NCBI GenBank assembly: GCA_026770025.1
Contig: JAMXDE010000063.1
Location: 186,001-250,000, forward strand
Source of the DNA: Craspedostauros australis
Taxonomy: Eukaryota > Bacillariophyta > Bacillariophyceae > Mastogloiales > Achnanthaceae
Length of the DNA stretch: 64,000 bases
Reading direction: 5' to 3'
The notes below the pieces were generated by a model that did not search any database, was not told where the DNA came from, and worked only from the letters and a program-made list of their open reading frames with translations. The position numbers were made by a program, and so were the translations under genes. This document shows, piece after piece, positions 22,001 through 30,427 of this stretch. Every line of letters starts with the position of its first letter. Position 1 is the first letter of the stretch.

Positions 22001-24691
22001 GATAACCGCCCATATTACAGGGCCCGCTCCATTCCCTTGGTAAATGCCTTGCATTGGCACCACCCACCTTTTACCGCCATACGTCAGTCTGGACTCTCCG
22101 TATGCGGTTCTGATGTAGTGCTCAAGCTGTTGGAGCGTGCTGAACATGCACACCACTTCCGACTGTGCGATTCCCTGTCGTTGCAATCCCATCGACGCCA
22201 CCGTGTGTACGATCCGATCGAAACAGCTCTTCAGGTTGTTGGTGCATAACACCGTTGGTATTCGTGTTTGCCTTGCCCAATCCATTGTGAGTTGCTTATT
22301 CAGCGCATGGTCTATCGCCCGATGCCGCTTCCTGCTGCCGTACTGTTCCTCCGCGAACCCGTCTTGTTGTTCTGCTTGGTGGGCTGCCTTTCTTCCGATC
22401 GCTTTGTTCGCAAAGTTGAAGTCAGCCTCGAAGAGGACAATGGTTCTGAGCTTATCGACTCGGAAACTGTTCGCCTTCTTCATCAGTTCCACATCCGTGC
22501 CTTTCCTCCACCTTTGGTATGAGTAGCCGCTCACCATCGCCACCGATGTCATACTTGCTTCAAATTCCGAGTTCCCTCGGTGATATGCGATGGCCTTGAA
22601 GTGACCGAAGTGTAGCCTTGATGGTCCTGCTGATGTGTCCTCCTTGGCTTTCCTCCATCCTTGTTGGAATTCTTCTGTCGTCATTCCTGCCGGTATGCTT
22701 CTGCTTGCGACTGATCGCAATCCTGCCAGAAGTTTCTTGGCACCTTCATCGACCCATTGTCTTGGCTCGTACGTCCCGTTAAGCGTTTTCTCGGCTGCGT
22801 CGGTTACTCCGAGGTATCCGAATTCCTGTGCAAGCTGCCCATGCATGAATGGTGTTTCTTCTGTCTGCCGAAACCTTCGTTTGTTTTCCTCCATGCACCC
22901 TCGCTCGATCTCCTCTTTGCCGGTTCTCTCGACCCACTGCCCATTGCTGTCGGGCGCAATCACCATCGATATCCCTGCCGTTGCGTTGTCGCCTGCGGCC
23001 ATGCGTATTCTCCGATATGTTGCCCGTACTCTTTCCTTCTTCCGCAGCTGGAGCAATTGTTGTGCCGTTGCCTCTCCCGCGCCCATTTCTTGTGCGCCGC
23101 CGACGTCGTTCGTTTTCTGTTCTGCCCGCTTTCTGACTTCCTCGAGTCCTCTGGCTTCCGCCAGCCCCTCCAGCCAGTTCTCCCGTGCATTCGTCGCTCG
23201 CCCTCTAAACTGCTTCAGTTCCATATATGCCGCCGCTTGTTCCTTGTCCACTTCGTCGCTGCCACATCTCATGAGTTCCTTCACTCTTCTTGTTTCTCCC
23301 GCTCGCTTCGCCAGTCTTGCCATCATCGTCGAGGAGATATTGGCTCCCTTCCTTTTCCTCACCACATTATTCCACAATCCGATGCGTGCCTCGATTCTTT
23401 TGTATTCTCTGGAATACGGAATGCCTCCCATCCGTCGTCTGCGGCATTTCTCGTCGGCTTTCCAAATTCCTTCTACTCTTATCCTGTCGAGTGCTTCCGC
23501 TTCCTTCTCCATCCCCGCTGTCCAAGTTTCCTTTGCTTCTTTCTCCAACCTGAATGCTCTCGATCTTGCTTTGTGCTGTCGCAGATAAGTCGCGTATGCC
23601 TCGTTGAATTTTTCCACGATTCTTGGATCTTCCGTCTTCACTCTTCTCGTCACTGCCTTACGGAGTGCTGGCATCGATTGCCCAAGCACTGCCACCATGC
23701 TGATATTGATCCACAGACATTGGTGATCCGCCTGTCTTAGCTGTATGCCTTCGTCCCAATCGCTCATGCCTGCTCCTTCAATCCGTACTCCTGCTGTTGC
23801 GAATATTCCGTCTATGGGTACTTTGCCCAGTCGGTGTGTCGGTAGCCTGCTGACTTCCTTGTCTGCCCACTCCATGGTGTTGTTGAGTCCTGTGTTCTCT
23901 CTGAATTCGCGCATCGTTGTTGAGTCCGTATCTTCGTTGCAATCCATTGCCACGATGATATGGTCCCCTTCCGTTCTCCATGCCCGGATCGCTCTCTGCA
24001 GATCTTCTATCATCGCTGTTCGTGGTTCTCTATCCTTCCTTTTCTCGTTGAAGTATCGCCGATGTTGTGCATGCGTGTTGAGGAACCCCTTGCTTCTTGG
24101 CCGACATGGCCGATATGCCACTACAACTCGAAGTGTCTGTTGGTTCGCCCCTCGGTATCTTTGCCATACCCACCGCCCCAGCTTGGTCGGATCTTCTCCT
24201 TGGCCCATGATTCTGATTGCAGCCTGAAATCTGCTGATCATCGCCACTCCTCCCCACTGCTTGCTTTCTGTCGCCTCGCTCGTTCGGTTGTTTGCTGTTT
24301 TTGCAACCGTCGTCCCTGTTGGCCACCATTCTTGCGTTTGGCCTTTCAGAGTATGCTCCGCCGATGTCGTCCTCCAATCCACATTCACCTCGGTAATCCC
24401 AAACACGTCGAACTCCCCTTCATTCATCCACCTCTTCAGTCCTTCATCCACTGCTCCCGGTCGTCTTCCCAGCCTTCCAAAGTTCTGCACTCCTATCCGC
24501 AGCTGTCCTTCTTGCTTCCTTAGCATTCTCCTCCTCACCCTGTTCGTCCGTCCACCCTCGTTCGTCTCCCTTCGTCTTCCGCGGTCGGTCTGTTGCGGTA
24601 TAACCTCCCGATCCGCGGGCGCTTGTTGTGGGCTCAGAGTCTGCCGCCGTGCTGCCACCGGCTGTTGCTCTTGCCCTTCCTGTCTAACCAT
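19049..24691 (-). CDS. LINE ORF2: endonuclease, reverse transcriptase, RNase H, zinc finger
   Basis: 1880 aa from ATG 24691. The endonuclease is at about residues 65-330 (GVQNFGRL, FGITEVNVDW, VVAYRP, AMDCNEDTD, TWRLPTHR-type box as SRLPTHRLG, IDGIF, SDHQ-type box as ADHQCLW). The reverse transcriptase has FEADFNFANK, EEQYGSRKRHRAID, motif A as NNLKSCFDRIVH (about 818-829), QGNGAGP and FVDDTD (930-935). RNase H begins ISTDGSYKNG (Asp about 1421), with ACDNKMAG and YGHQ downstream. A CCHC finger CPICKDQEETTEHVLQCAH lies at about 1678-1696. In motif A the usual first Asp (DLKSCFD) is Asn (codon at 22235-22237), which should abolish polymerase activity; one transition explains it. The ATG overlaps the stop of the preceding frame. 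Confidence 0.85.
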   Translation of the reverse strand: MVRQEGQEQQPVAARRQTLSPQQAPADREVIPQQTDRGRRRETNEGGRTNRVRRRMLRKQEGQLRIGVQNFGRLGRRPGAVDEGLKRWMNEGEFDVFGITEVNVDWRTTSAEHTLKGQTQEWWPTGTTVAKTANNRTSEATESKQWGGVAMISRFQAAIRIMGQGEDPTKLGRWVWQRYRGANQQTLRVVVAYRPCRPRSKGFLNTHAQHRRYFNEKRKDREPRTAMIEDLQRAIRAWRTEGDHIIVAMDCNEDTDSTTMREFRENTGLNNTMEWADKEVSRLPTHRLGKVPIDGIFATAGVRIEGAGMSDWDEGIQLRQADHQCLWINISMVAVLGQSMPALRKAVTRRVKTEDPRIVEKFNEAYATYLRQHKARSRAFRLEKEAKETWTAGMEKEAEALDRIRVEGIWKADEKCRRRRMGGIPYSREYKRIEARIGLWNNVVRKRKGANISSTMMARLAKRAGETRRVKELMRCGSDEVDKEQAAAYMELKQFRGRATNARENWLEGLAEARGLEEVRKRAEQKTNDVGGAQEMGAGEATAQQLLQLRKKERVRATYRRIRMAAGDNATAGISMVIAPDSNGQWVERTGKEEIERGCMEENKRRFRQTEETPFMHGQLAQEFGYLGVTDAAEKTLNGTYEPRQWVDEGAKKLLAGLRSVASRSIPAGMTTEEFQQGWRKAKEDTSAGPSRLHFGHFKAIAYHRGNSEFEASMTSVAMVSGYSYQRWRKGTDVELMKKANSFRVDKLRTIVLFEADFNFANKAIGRKAAHQAEQQDGFAEEQYGSRKRHRAIDHALNKQLTMDWARQTRIPTVLCTNNLKSCFDRIVHTVASMGLQRQGIAQSEVVCMFSTLQQLEHYIRTAYGESRLTYGGKRWVVPMQGIYQGNGAGPVIWAVISSPVLDIMKREGHTAHFRTAVSNEDVEMVGYAFVDDTDLVVNARDGEDVQQTIQRMQKSVQSWESLARATGGALVVEKCMWRAVDFKWNADGTWRYATDEETPAALMMKETTGIPQEMPRSGCHQAFETLGVKLAPDGNDSAIETTLRKKAEQWVEKVRTWRMRQEDAEIAVRTVLMKKLEYVLPVAQLSREQCNGVMKPVWKTMMSKVGFNKGFPREMTYATAGWLGADLHELHTTQVVEHLKMVLEHGERMTMTGKLMRGSIQAMKTEVGVGTSLFEIGYKEWEFLATACWVKTVWKEASECGIRIREKTATAALAHDKDEWLMVAFRDTGYSRMQQIRLNRCRIIMQVVSVADVIDERRQRVMARQQYSDEGKWRGRRHISWPRQGKVPRKDWKLWDQALRRVATTARQGTMWDITNVGAIRSDDGRMIWTRENTHEWRRWNANGGKVSGVAEYVRSEEVTKEPPEDWRVVYLRERSERLRVVGTGGRAGRQGKQRNTRMRQSEQRWMEAVLQGKAVISTDGSYKNGRSTAAYSLNIKGQRRGQVSAAGAVPGREEVQSAYRAKIGGILQALRKVEAIIAAYGAGQEVQGKEIIVACDNKMAGIHAVEYTRDVGVSVQHFDVLREIRSIQRRLTVRLTYRHVYGHQLERDRGVKQDEYAVWNDDVDKAAGVAQSATAAYEDEEMCHQEWAIWIGKRKVCTDAAPMLRRYIQGRRTVHWQCKVGRLQKAEAGKVDVHAARLAMATLKPSRRKWVAKHACSFGPVGRNMRKWKFWSHDKCPICKDQEETTEHVLQCAHPLAVAVRLKALKQWETQMMAARGDGTMVRELVRQVRAWSEGRTVSVDGGPQLRKAVEEQAEMGWGMLVRGRWSAQWQKIQESTMLVNDSPGRPANWIAKAMAGLWDVRWKAWMARNKVLHDSDVATEAAKVSREAEQAVQDEWRKGTQDISGDDARLLTHTTEAAVRAQSAPNQMRWVRHVRAA

Positions 24692-24992
24692 TCACCGGGT
24701 CCCCTCTCGGTTCCCCAGCTCTTTGCTCTTCGTGCGCCTCTTCCTGGTCGTCACCCGTTCCGATGGTTTGTGTTATGCACTGGACCGTTGGTGGTCTTAC
24801 TTCCGTTCCGGTTGCGCGCGACTTTCCTGCCGCTTTAAGTGCTTCATTCTCCTCCTTGGTTGTCACCACCAATTGCTTGAGCTCTTCCATTTGCTGCTGC
24901 ATTGCAGCCATCATTGCTCTTGTCGTTCCTGTTGTCCGTCCTGTACTTCCTGGCAGTGTTGACATCACCGACCCTTGCGCCTGTGCCTCCAA
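24684..24992 (-). CDS. LINE ORF1 C-terminal continuation in shifted frame
   Basis: This frame is offset from ORF1. From the overlap near 25005 it reads EILEAQAQGSVMSTLPG and then a coiled coil (MMAAMQQQMEELKQLV, TKEENEALKAAG), ending at TAG 24684-24686. It continues the helix begun by ORF1 (KMAALQEQMG) better than ORF1's own last nine residues do. The shift falls at ATG GGG AAA TAT. A one-base change is the simplest cause, since the A-site codon would mispair in a -1 slip. Its stop overlaps the ORF2 ATG in ATGGTTAG, an 8-nt overlap suited to termination-reinitiation and supporting this as the true ORF1 end. Confidence 0.5.
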   Translation of the reverse strand: MEAQAQGSVMSTLPGSTGRTTGTTRAMMAAMQQQMEELKQLVVTTKEENEALKAAGKSRATGTEVRPPTVQCITQTIGTGDDQEEAHEEQRAGEPRGDPVNG

Positions 24993-27412
24993 TATTTCCC
25001 CATCTGCTCTTGCAACGCGGCCATCTTGTCTCTCTGCGTGCCTGACGTACTCCGGCTTGCCCCCGTAATGGTCGATGTTGTTGACCCTTCTTCTTCTCTT
25101 GCTTGCTGTGCTGCTTTTCGTTTTGCACTGCGTTTCTCACGGACCTGTCGCCATGCCCGTGTATCCCGCATGGAGGGTATAGTATCTTCGTCTCCATAGT
25201 CCTTCTCTTGCCTCACAGTGATCCCTCTTTCCGCTTCTTGCTCTTCATCGCCATCCTCTTCTCCTTCGGTTGTCTGGAAATGCATGTCCTCATCCACTGC
25301 CATTGCTGCCTCCACTTCTTTGTCTTTCTCGGATATCACCCTCTTCGTTGTTGCGTCCCATTTCATCGTCTTGGCTTCGACTCTGGCCATGGACGTGAAA
25401 AGCCTTTCCACTTCCTTGCCATAGTCGGCTGTGAGTTTTACCAGCAGCCCTTTCACCACCATCCTTGCTTCCGCCGTCTTCTCAGGGTGAAACTGTAGCA
25501 CGTACCCGTTGCCTCTCCACTGTTTGTCAATCGATGTGAAGAGGGGCGTCTTGACGTTGCCCGTCGTCGACTTGATCTTCATCACCATTTCTCTAAGCGT
25601 CAGATTGGTGCCGTCCGGTATCTCCTGCAGACATTCTGGTATGATGTCATAGGTTGTCATTGCCACTGCATGCAGGCACCATTCCATTTGCCGCTCCCGC
25701 AGTTCAAACCACCCTTTCCTCATGTCCGTGTTGACGATTCCCAACAATGGCGTGATGATTCTCATCCTCACCCCAAGAGGGAACTTCTTGGATTTCGTGC
25801 TGTAGTAGACTTCCAATACTTTGGCCACCAATGCTCTGTCGTCAGTGCTTGATTCGACGTGTAGCGCCCTCGGGTCCTTTTTCGTGTCCCTGTTGGGGTC
25901 GTACTTCTTGCCGTCTGCAATCCTTTTCCAGGTGATCGCCACTTGTGTCTTCGCCAGCTTTGTCAGCTTTGCTTCCAATGCGTCCGCGTCGATTTGCCGG
26001 GTAGAGTACAGGAGCCAGCCCAATGTTGTCGTGGATGGTGCTTGGATCTTCGCTACTTCAAATCTTCCGCCGATGTGCTGGAAGTAATCCGTCAGCTCTC
26101 CTGTGATCTTGTTGATCAGCCCTTTTGCCTCAATCTTTTCTTTCAGGTATCCTTTCTCCTTTGCCACTTTGTAGATTGGTCGCACCCCTTTGAAGAATCT
26201 CTTCAGATTGGTCATGTCCGTCGGAAATGATTCCATTGCATGCACGATTGTTTGATCTTCGTACGGATTCCACGGTAGCAGTTTTGCCGTTGCGTTCACT
26301 CGTTGGATTGATCGCAGGAACTCTTTGCACGATGCGATTGCCGCGTCAATTGCCGTTCCTGCATCATTGGCCCCGTTCCCGCCTTCGATCATCATCTGTA
26401 CGTCGCAATAGCGCGTCTCGATGGCTTCGCCGCCTTGAGTTCGGTTCATTCCAATTCCGCTTTCGTTGCTGCCTGCTTGTGTTTCTTCGTCGCAGTCCAT
26501 TGCTCGCGCCTTGTTCCTCTTTTCGCTTTCGCTTAACGTGCGTTGTGTTGCCGTTGTCTTGGTTACTGCCGTTTCGTTCGCCTCGTTTGTCGCTGCGTTG
26601 TCGTCGTCGGTGTCTTGCCCTGCTTCTCGTAGGTCCTTGCGTTTAGTGGGCTGCTCTGCTGCCAGCGCGTGTTTTGGGCTCCTCTCTGTCCGCTTCTTGC
26701 TTCCGCTTTGATCGTTTCTCTCCAATACCGTCGCCACTGTCATGGTTCCCCCGATTCCGCCGTCCTCCCATGTATCTGTCCACTCCTGCTCCTTGTCACT
26801 GCTCTCCTGCTCGTCTGTCCCTGCTTTGTCTCCCTCGTTGCCGCCCTTGTCCTTTCCTTGGTCTGGTGTATCCTTCGTCGTTCCATCTGTCTCACCTTTG
26901 TCCTTGTCGTCGTTGTCATCCTTCTTCTTGAGTTCCTTCATCTTCCCCCACTTCTTGCCCAGTGCTTGCCTGATCGTCTCCGATGCCGCCCCGACGGACT
27001 TTCGCCCTGTGTTTTCTTCTTGCACAGTGATTTCATTGTTCTCAATGCATTGTGTGCATACCACAGGGAAGCCTCTTGGTGTTACCAGGCCTTCCTCGGG
27101 TTTGATCCAAGCTCTGCATTCTCGGTGGGCTGGTATTCCGCATACGATGCATCGCACCGCTGCTGCTGCTTGCCCTCGTCCCTTGCAGTACTTGCCTGCG
27201 GCGCACTCTACGTTGCGGGTGCCTCTTCCTTGTTTTCCATCTTCCTGTCTCAATTCTTCCCCGTTTTTCTTTGTGTTTGTCCCTGCCTGTCCTTCCATCT
27301 CTCCTTGTCCTCTCGTGTTTGTCTTGTTGCTATTGATGCCTCCTCGGACGTACGCTTCCATCGGCATTTGGCCGGTCGGACGCGTCATCTTGCCAATCCT
27401 CTTCGTCGTCAT
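24965..27412 (-). CDS. LINE ORF1 (PHD-like finger protein)
   Basis: 815 aa from ATG 27412. Residues 70-122 form a C4HC3, PHD-like zinc-finger pattern: Cys70, 76, 88, 91, His96, Cys99, 119, 122, with RCIVCGIPAHREC at its centre. A long charged, Lys/Asp/Glu/Thr-rich region follows (about 150-300), then a globular region (about 330-700; FLRSIQRVNATAKLLPWNPY, TLGWLLYSTRQID) of unknown fold, probably RNA-binding in LINE RNP assembly. The C-terminus begins a coiled coil that is cut by a frame change near 25005. PHD fingers occur in ORF1 of several LINE clades and may contact chromatin; that role here is inference. Confidence 0.7.
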   Translation of the reverse strand: MTTKRIGKMTRPTGQMPMEAYVRGGINSNKTNTRGQGEMEGQAGTNTKKNGEELRQEDGKQGRGTRNVECAAGKYCKGRGQAAAAVRCIVCGIPAHRECRAWIKPEEGLVTPRGFPVVCTQCIENNEITVQEENTGRKSVGAASETIRQALGKKWGKMKELKKKDDNDDKDKGETDGTTKDTPDQGKDKGGNEGDKAGTDEQESSDKEQEWTDTWEDGGIGGTMTVATVLERNDQSGSKKRTERSPKHALAAEQPTKRKDLREAGQDTDDDNAATNEANETAVTKTTATQRTLSESEKRNKARAMDCDEETQAGSNESGIGMNRTQGGEAIETRYCDVQMMIEGGNGANDAGTAIDAAIASCKEFLRSIQRVNATAKLLPWNPYEDQTIVHAMESFPTDMTNLKRFFKGVRPIYKVAKEKGYLKEKIEAKGLINKITGELTDYFQHIGGRFEVAKIQAPSTTTLGWLLYSTRQIDADALEAKLTKLAKTQVAITWKRIADGKKYDPNRDTKKDPRALHVESSTDDRALVAKVLEVYYSTKSKKFPLGVRMRIITPLLGIVNTDMRKGWFELRERQMEWCLHAVAMTTYDIIPECLQEIPDGTNLTLREMVMKIKSTTGNVKTPLFTSIDKQWRGNGYVLQFHPEKTAEARMVVKGLLVKLTADYGKEVERLFTSMARVEAKTMKWDATTKRVISEKDKEVEAAMAVDEDMHFQTTEGEEDGDEEQEAERGITVRQEKDYGDEDTIPSMRDTRAWRQVREKRSAKRKAAQQAREEEGSTTSTITGASRSTSGTQRDKMAALQEQMGKYWRHRRKGR

Positions 27413-27526
27413 TCGTTCGTTGTTTCACTAGTAGTTTTTGCTGTCTGTTGTTTGTCTTCAATTTGTTTATTCGTGGTTTATTTGCTGCGACAATTTCTTC
27501 CGGAAGTTGGTTCCCTTCGAAAATTG

Positions 27527-27543
27527 TACATTTAGCCACCATA
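27527..27543. repeat. Target-site duplication of LINE, 5' side
   Basis: This is the second copy of TACATTTAGCCACCATA, identical to 18694-18710. It fixes the 5' end of the LINE at 27526. Confidence 0.85.
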
Positions 27544-29626
27544 CTCTGCTCTCTTTCAAAGGTGCTCAGCGTCAATCGATATCGCCATCAGCATCAGCAT
27601 CGCTATAATAAGTGATGTTATCTTGCCTGGAGCACTTCACACCGCTCTACATTACTTCACCACTATGTCCGACTTCATTACCACCACCATCTCACTCTTC
27701 GTTGATCACGTTTGTTCTACTGTTGCTTGTTGCTTGTTTATGATGGCGAGTGTTACGTGAAGTGGATCGTCGGTTGGATGATGCCGACGACAATATCTTG
27801 CAGCGCGAGGGTGGCGTACCCATGGATCTGTTCGCCGAAGGCTCATCTTCCGTGCCGTCGTTCTACCATGCAACACTCGGCTTCTTGCCTGGAGCGCACA
27901 AACTGAGAGCAAGAGGAGCTGTCGCTGTTGCACGTGCCACTGCTGCTGGAGGTACTCGGCGTGCGTCCGAAGTTTCGGTTCGACATCGCACGCTGATGCA
28001 ACGGTGGAGGTGATCTCGGTGCGTCCAAGGGCACGAAATCGTTCCTGGAGGCCGAACGTGATCTAACAGATGTTGAACGTGAGGTAAATCTCGAACGATG
28101 CGATCGATGTCTAGCGGTATTGATCTTGCAGCGACGAACGCGGCTGGATGAGTCGAGTTCTGTGACGATTGTGACGGCGAAAGCCGATTGCTTTCGTTCC
28201 ACTCGTTTGGTAGATCGATGTGGGCTCGCTGGCTGCTTGTCGACGAGCTGCTCATACTGCGGAAGATGCTGATGTTCAAAGAGGTTGGAGATTTCTGGTT
28301 GTCCAACACATTTTGCATTCACAGCTTACATGATAGTATCGTACATAGTCGTAGTTATCTCGCTCATCCCTCAAGGGGATCGTTTCAAGCATGTCCAGCG
28401 ATGACTGATTGACACGAATACTCACCATTGCAGGCTAATTCATTCATGTTGGTGGCATTGTTGCGGTGAGCTATTGTAGTTGTAAACAATGGCATGCTCC
28501 GTTTGGAGCTGCTCGAGGGTGACTCCATGACTCCCATGAGGATAGTGAAAACGGAGTTGACCAAGGAAGAGGGGGGGGGGGGGGGGGGGGGGGAGGGGTG
28601 CCTCTGGAGGCTGTGGTGCCATCAGGACCGACAAGGGTGGTCATTCCGTGAAGCACCAGAGTCCACCAAGCTGATGATTGTCTCTCTCTTGCATCGTTCT
28701 TGGCTGATCATGCTGCTGCTGCTGCTGTTGGTGTTGCTCTTGTTTGTGATGTGGGTGCTGTGCATGATATTCATTGATTTGCTGAGTTGCTTGCATCTGA
28801 GTTGTTGGTGATGCTGATGCAGATGCTGATTTGTGAGAGGAGGACTGGCAGGAACGAAGAGACTTGAGGATCTCACATGATGAGGACACCACAAGATGGA
28901 TGGGATTCATCGCCAATGCTGAAAGTAGCATCCATATACATGTGAACACCCTGGTGCGATCGTTTGGATGTTGCGCAGGCGTTCGCCACAAGAAATCGAT
29001 CTTGTTCGGCATCTTCAGGGACGTTGCAGGTTCTCAACTGCTACAGCGTCTTCTGTTGTGGAGGGACCATTCGTGTTGTGGTTGGAAGCATCCGTGGATG
29101 TTGGTGCTCTCGTCTATCGATGGTTCATGGGACAACCACCGTGGCAATATGAGTGATCGAATGCTGGAGTATCGGCAGGTGGAAATGGGGATCATCCTAT
29201 CCCTCCATCATCAGGAGCGCCAATGACTTGCTGGTCAAACCTGTTGGGAACACGATCGTTCAATCCACCGCCTTCATGCGTACTCGTAGTAGTACAACGC
29301 ATCGCGTATATTCCATGTGCGGTTCTCAGGCAACCATGTTGCCGATTGGACTCCTTGGGGGATACGCGTACATCGTGACGTGCGATGGTTGCAATTGAGA
29401 TTGTGATCATCTTGGTGTTCTCCCCATCGCATCATCGCTGTTGGCGTCATCATCACTTTCGTGGTTGTTTCGAGTTGACGATCAGAGATCTCATTGGAAC
29501 GCCTTTCTGACGTGTCCTTCTCATGAAAGAAGCCAATAAAGTACTTCATTGACACACAGAATTCGTGGAATTGGGAACATCTCAGCACGCGCAAAAGCAA
29601 TGAAGCGAGAATGACGATTCCCATTT
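27544..29626. other. Gene-poor region with uncertain coding remnants
   Basis: No confident gene is present. Pieces that look coding: plus strand 27750-28013 (LREVDRRLDDADDNILQREG) and, in another phase, 28010-28270 (FLEAERDLTDVEREVNLERC). On the minus strand, 28641-29012 ends in a Gln/His-rich run (KQEQHQQQQQQH), and 29274-29624 (116 codons) has a hydrophobic N-terminus (MGIVILASLLLRVL). None shows a known domain, and adjacent frames are broken, so these may be eroded host exons. The stretch also contains a 23-base G run. Confidence 0.3.
28571..28598. repeat. Poly-G tract (23 G, A, 4 G)
   Basis: Twenty-three consecutive G on the plus strand (28571-28593) are followed by A and GGGG. It could fold as a G-quadruplex and is prone to length change or assembly error. 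Confidence 0.8.
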
Positions 29627-30427
29627 GTGCATGGCCAGCTGGAGTGTGTGAAGTACCTCATCGAATCATGTGAGGCCAACATCAACTGCGAAGACAACGA
29701 TGGTGACACTCCTCTTCGTTGGGCATGCCGCAAGGGCCACCTGGAGTGTGTGAAGTACCTCATCGAATCATGTGAGGCGGACGTCAACTGCAAAACCAAC
29801 AACGGTTCCACTCCCCTTCATCACGCATGCTACAACGGCAAGCTGGAGTGTGTGCAGTACCTCATCGAATCATGTGAGGCGAACATCAATTGCAAAGATG
29901 ACGATGGTGACACTCCCCTTCATTTGGCATGCTACGATGGCCAGCTAGAGTGTATCGAGTACCTCATCGAATCATGGGGGGCAAACATCAACTGCAAAAC
30001 CAACCGTGGTTGGACTCCCCTTCATTTGGCATGCCGCAACGGCCACCTGGAGTGTGTGAAGTACCTCATCGAATCATGTGGGGCAAACATCAATTGCAAA
30101 GACAACTATGGTCACACTCCCCTTCATAAGGCATGCCGCAAGGGCCACCTGGAGTGTATGGAGTCCCTCATCAGAGGACTTTCGCCTTCAGCTCACCCAC
30201 AACTGCAACAACTGCAGCAGCGCTTACAACAAAACGAACAAGCAAATGAACAATCACAAGAACAGTTGGGACAGCAGTTGAAGCGAAAGAGGCAAGAGAA
30301 TGAACACAAACACAGCAGCAACAAGAGGACCAACATCAACATTGGAGAAGATCGGCCATATCCTTCCAAACCGAGGACAGGACAGACACCATCTTCTTGT
30401 GTGGACAGGGCGACCAACAGCAACTAA
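29627..30427 (+). CDS. Ankyrin-repeat frame (ANK half of ANK/BTB locus, copy 2, 5'-truncated)
   Basis: The frame opens inside an ankyrin repeat (MHGQLECVKYLIESC), with no counterpart of the copy-1 N-terminus. It carries about six 34-residue repeats, two more than copy 1, then the same Gln-rich linker. At the position where copy 1 has TGA, copy 2 reads GGA, so the frame runs on as GEDRPYPSKPRTGQTPSS to 30427. The BTB frame lies in the same -1 offset. Sequence shared with copy 1 from the last repeat to about 31107 differs at roughly 15 of 930 positions by eye. Loss of the 5' end and promoter suggests a partial duplicate, perhaps not expressed. Confidence 0.5.
   Translation: MHGQLECVKYLIESCEANINCEDNDGDTPLRWACRKGHLECVKYLIESCEADVNCKTNNGSTPLHHACYNGKLECVQYLIESCEANINCKDDDGDTPLHLACYDGQLECIEYLIESWGANINCKTNRGWTPLHLACRNGHLECVKYLIESCGANINCKDNYGHTPLHKACRKGHLECMESLIRGLSPSAHPQLQQLQQRLQQNEQANEQSQEQLGQQLKRKRQENEHKHSSNKRTNINIGEDRPYPSKPRTGQTPSSCVDRATNSN

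Larger units (their letters stand above)
18711..27526 (-). mobile_element. Full-length LINE (non-LTR retrotransposon, APE + RT + RNase H type)
   Basis: The element is 8816 bp in minus orientation with 17-bp perfect duplications at both ends and a 3' tail of (TTA/TAA)n at 18711-18723. From 5' to 3' it has a short leader (27526-27413), ORF1 with a PHD-like finger, ORF2 with apurinic-type endonuclease, reverse transcriptase, RNase H and a CCHC finger, and a 325-bp 3' region. RNase H after RT places it with I-group-like clades; I cannot fix the clade. The tidy duplications suggest youth, but ORF1 shows a frame slip and the RT motif A a substitution (see those entries). Confidence 0.88.

Noticed and set aside
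19427-24962. Many plus-strand open frames rich in Ser, Cys, Leu, Phe opposite LINE ORF2
   Set aside because: They are antisense shadows of the minus-strand ORF1/ORF2, whose domains are unmistakable.
25000-25010. Classic -1 ribosomal slippery site in LINE ORF1
   Set aside because: G GGG AAA would require the A-site tRNA to mispair with GAA after slipping, so it does not fit the X XXY YYZ rule; a simple indel is likelier.
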